From positions 1 to 8,176 of the forward strand of contig JAYUHK010000075.1 in the NCBI GenBank assembly GCA_043767025.1: a DNA stretch of 8,176 bases. Reading direction: 5' to 3'. This DNA is from JAYUHK01 sp043767025 (GTDB taxonomy: Bacteria; Bacteroidota; Bacteroidia; Chitinophagales; Saprospiraceae). A model generated the notes under the pieces. It made no database searches. It was not told the origin of the DNA and saw only the letters and a list, made by a program, of their open reading frames with translations. Shown here one piece after another: positions 6,638-8,176 of this stretch (position 1 is its first letter; each line of letters opens with the position of its first letter). A program made the translations under genes and the position numbers.

Positions 6638-6648
6638 GGGTTAAAAAA

Positions 6649-7095
6649 TTAATGTTGTACTAATAATTTACAGCTATGGGTAGTAGCAGCCTCTACCAAA
6701 AAGCAGGTATAAATACCATTAGGCAGACTCTGCAACTCCAAAATAAACTGTGTTTCATTGCCTTGCAAGCTGCGCTCTAAGACAGGCTGACCCAACTGAT
6801 TGACGAGTTTCAACACGATGCGTTGCTCGCTGTTGCGTGGTCGCTCCGAAGGAAATACGACTTTCGCAGTTCCACTTGCAGGGTTGGGCTGTATCGTGAT
6901 TGTACTCGAAACATTGCTGCCTGTGGAAGAATCGCCGCCTCCGTGCTCCTGTACTCCTGCGCAAATCGTGTCGTCAAAATACAGGCTGTCGTTTGCGAGT
7001 TGGTAGAGATTGCGGGCGTAATAGACCGCTGCTCCGCCCTCATAAGGGCATTGGAGGGCGATAGAAAGGACAAGAAACGCATATATATTTTTCAT
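6649..7095 (-). CDS. Small secreted protein consisting mostly of a T9SS sorting domain
   Basis: It has 148 residues from the ATG at 7093-7095. A signal peptide ('MKNIYAFLVLSIALQ', ending near the Ala pair at 22-23) is followed by only about 42 residues, which include 'YYARNLYQLANDSLYFDDT' and a Gly/Ser-rich linker. The type A sorting domain then takes up residues 66-148 ('ITIQPNPASG', 'LVNQLGQPVLERSL', 'LQSLPNGIYTC'). After removal of both signals almost nothing remains as cargo, so this is either a minimal cargo or a gene that lost its middle. The same frame is open further up to 7407, but those residues read through an rpn promoter and a sorting-domain scrap, and 'MKNIY' gives the proper signal peptide and follows a TAACTTTG box; an ATG at 7134 is less likely. 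The end of the domain, 'CKLLVQH', differs from the usual 'KFVV' ending. Confidence 0.75.
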   Translation of the reverse strand: MKNIYAFLVLSIALQCPYEGGAAVYYARNLYQLANDSLYFDDTICAGVQEHGGGDSSTGSNVSSTITIQPNPASGTAKVVFPSERPRNSEQRIVLKLVNQLGQPVLERSLQGNETQFILELQSLPNGIYTCFLVEAATTHSCKLLVQH

Positions 7096-7112
7096 AAAAG
7101 TTATTTTTTTAA

Positions 7113-7120
7113 CAAAGTTA
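7113..7120 (-). promoter_or_regulatory. Bacteroidota-type -7 promoter box for the small cargo gene
   Basis: On the minus strand the bases read TAACTTTG, an exact match to the TAnnTTTG consensus, 17 bases before the ATG at 7095. A TTTG lies 24 bases further up (7145-7148), slightly beyond the usual 19-21 base spacing. The upstream half therefore falls inside the 60-bp sorting-domain repeat. Confidence 0.5.
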
Positions 7121-7130
7121 CACATTTTTT

Positions 7131-7190
7131 TCATCTCATCACCACAAACTTCACGGATTGCTGTCGGTGGGTGGCGGAGTCGTAGAGGGT
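7131..7190 (-). pseudogene. Orphan 3' scrap of a T9SS sorting-domain gene (second repeat copy)
   Basis: On the minus strand it codes for TLYDSATHRQQSVKFVVMR and a stop, exactly the end of the 515-residue cargo protein, with one silent-looking base difference from 5042-5101. Upstream of it no sorting domain remains in frame. A GCAAAAAACTTC stretch (about 7198-7209) resembles the 'GKKLQ' codons found about 75 bases further up in the intact gene, but in another frame, which suggests an internal deletion. It lies between the promoter of the right rpn copy and the small cargo gene and cannot make a protein by itself. Confidence 0.75.
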
Positions 7191-7238
7191 TCGTTTGAAG
7201 TTTTTTGCAGGTTTGTGTATTGACAGACGAAAAAATAA

Positions 7239-7267
7239 TTGCGAAAAGACAAATGTTTGTATATTTG
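7239..7267 (+). promoter_or_regulatory. Candidate promoter of the right rpn copy
   Basis: An exact TATATTTG (7260-7267) fits the Bacteroidota TAnnTTTG -7 box. A TTG (7239-7241) lies 18 bases upstream, near the usual spacing of the -33 element. The rpn ATG follows 29 bases later, giving a plausible short leader. The promoter looks intact although the gene is broken. Confidence 0.55.
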
Positions 7268-7296
7268 TCTTTGAAATACACAAAAAACAGCAAGTA

Positions 7297-7998
7297 ATGA
7301 AGTCGCCAAGCACCAATCCGCACGATGAATTTTTTAAAGTCGCCTTTTCTCGATAAGACGTGGTGGAAGAGTATATTCAGCAGTTTTTGGCGCAAGGATT
7401 GGTACAAAATATTGATTTTCAGTCACTTGCGATTTCTAACAATTCTTATATTTCCGACCAGCTCGAAGAATATTTCGCCGATGTAGTCTGGGAATGTAGC
7501 TACGGCGCAGCGAGTAAACCTATCAAAATAGCTTTTTTGTTCGAGCATAAAAGTTATGTGCCGAAGTTTCCGCACCTCCAACTGCTCCGATATATGTTGG
7601 AAATTTGGGAGGATTGTGACCGCAATAAATTGCCGCTCACGCCTGTAGTCCCGATTGTTGTCTATCACAACGCAGACCCCAAACGGCATTGGCGGTACAG
7701 ACCATTCGCGGATTATTTCAAAGAAACGGACGAATTTTTGCTGCCTTATATTCCCGCTTTCGACTACCAACTTACCGACCTCACGAGCTTCTCCAATGAG
7801 GCTTGGCAAATGCTGAAAGCTGGACTTTTACTAAATTCTTTGCGTACTTTACGCTTCGGCGGCGATGAAAAATATGTACTTCAAAACGCCGAATTGATGT
7901 TCGTAAGCGTCGGCGACCCCGAAAAAAAGGAGTCATTAGAAACTTTTTTTGTCGCCCAACTTGTTTATAAGTACTTGTGCATAATTACTTTCGTTTAA
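7297..7998 (+). pseudogene. Rpn/YhgA-like nuclease, N-terminal fragment with internal stop (right copy)
   Basis: The ATG at 7297 begins the classic Rpn N-terminus 'NPHDEFFKVAFSR'. The next codon is TAA (7354-7356), followed without frame change by 'DVVEEYIQQFLAQGL'. Relatives have an ordinary codon, often Lys or Leu, at this place, so this is a nonsense change at codon 20. Beyond it the PD-(D/E)XK core is intact: Asp62 in 'YFADVV', Glu83-His-Lys85 in 'FLFEHKSY', and the family strand 'VVPIVVYHN'. The match to the left copy breaks off after 'AQLVY' (base 7969); nine foreign residues and a TAA at 7996-7998 follow. About 100 C-terminal residues are therefore missing. Rpn proteins are DNA endonucleases first linked to RecA-independent recombination and later to phage defence and toxicity. 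A GTG at 7360 could restart translation and would keep the core, but not the C-terminal part. Confidence 0.8.
7750..7969 (+). repeat. 220-bp direct repeat within rpn, right copy
   Basis: This is the partner of 4478-4697, in the same orientation and 3,272 bases away. After 7969 this copy turns into unrelated A/T-rich sequence with palindromes, while the left copy continues as rpn. Confidence 0.9.
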
Positions 7999-8176
7999 AA
8001 ATCCCGAAGGGAGTAAATGTTTAAAAAAGATAAATGCCCTATATCAGCGACCCCTTCGGGGTCGGACGCGATGTACTATATATTTTTCTATAAATGTTTG
8101 ATGCATATTGCATCAGGTTGTAAAACTGTTTTTTTACTTAAAAAGAATTAAGTTCTTACACTTAAATAGATGACAT
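7999..8176. other. Right-edge non-coding stretch with palindromes
   Basis: No gene is recognised. Besides the REP-like pair there is GATGCA-TAT-TGCATC (8100-8114), a third small inverted repeat, followed by A/T-rich sequence with a run of seven T. It could be the upstream region of a gene beyond the window. Confidence 0.5.
8002..8064. repeat. Pair of REP-like hairpins
   Basis: Two small palindromes lie 35 bases apart: TCCC-GAA-GGGA (8002-8012) and CGACCCC-TTC-GGGGTCG (8048-8064). Their loops and stems are reverse-complement related (CCCGAAGGG against CCCTTCGGG), the arrangement seen in REP or BIME-type repeats. AAATGTTT occurs both between them (8015-8022) and to their right (8092-8099). No transposase is present. 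The element begins about 30 bases after the point where the right rpn copy is cut off. Confidence 0.6.

Noticed and set aside
7096..7407. Upstream extension of the small cargo gene to an ATG at 7407
   Set aside because: The extension reads through the sorting-domain scrap and the antisense of rpn coding and promoter sequence. The ATG at 7095 gives a proper signal peptide right after a TAACTTTG box.
4469..7998. Composite transposon with rpn as the transposase
   Set aside because: Rpn proteins carry the name 'putative transposase' for historical reasons. Both copies are broken, there are no terminal inverted repeats or target duplications that I can see, and the repeats are internal gene pieces.

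Overview
The window reads as a chromosomal segment of a Bacteroidota bacterium. The evidence is two proteins ending in type A sorting domains of the type IX secretion system (T9SS), a PorE-like TPR/PD40/OmpA protein, two upstream sites matching the Bacteroidota -7 consensus TAnnTTTG, and A/T-rich spacers with strong hairpins. A lineage near Saprospiria or Chitinophagia is possible, but this is inference only.

Layout, left to right. Bases 1-157 hold no convincing gene, only a hairpin. Bases 158-555 carry the 5'-truncated end of a DUF4160 gene overlapping a DUF2442 gene; such pairs are often adjacent and toxin-antitoxin-like. Bases 601-1230 encode an unrecognised exported protein whose natural start codon seems to be lost or non-standard. 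Bases 1310-3748 encode a large envelope protein (TPR, PD40 propeller, regulatory-like domain, OmpA) with an extra C-terminal DUF1573 domain, followed by a good terminator. Bases 3828-4412 encode a PnuC-type vitamin transporter.

The right half (4432-8176) is a rearranged accessory region. Two convergent-to-divergent fragments of Rpn/YhgA-like (PD-(D/E)XK) nuclease genes bracket two minus-strand genes for T9SS cargo. The left fragment has only the C-terminal half of the nuclease and the right fragment only the N-terminal part. They overlap in a 220-bp, roughly 94% identical direct repeat, so together they would make one full-length gene. The right fragment also has an in-frame stop at codon 20. 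Inside this frame lies a second nested direct repeat of 60 bp, derived from the 3' end of a T9SS sorting domain: once as the real end of the 515-residue cargo gene, once as an orphan scrap. The truncated edges of both rpn fragments lie beside palindromic elements with related stems.

There is no obvious operon of cooperating functions. The left half is ordinary envelope and transport genes plus a decaying DUF4160/DUF2442 pair. The right half looks like a site of repeated insertion, recombination and gene decay involving Rpn genes, T9SS cargo genes and palindromic repeats. The best leads are the complementary rpn fragments (one possibly surviving as a free C-terminal antitoxin-like peptide), the shuffled T9SS tail, and the OmpA-DUF1573 fusion.
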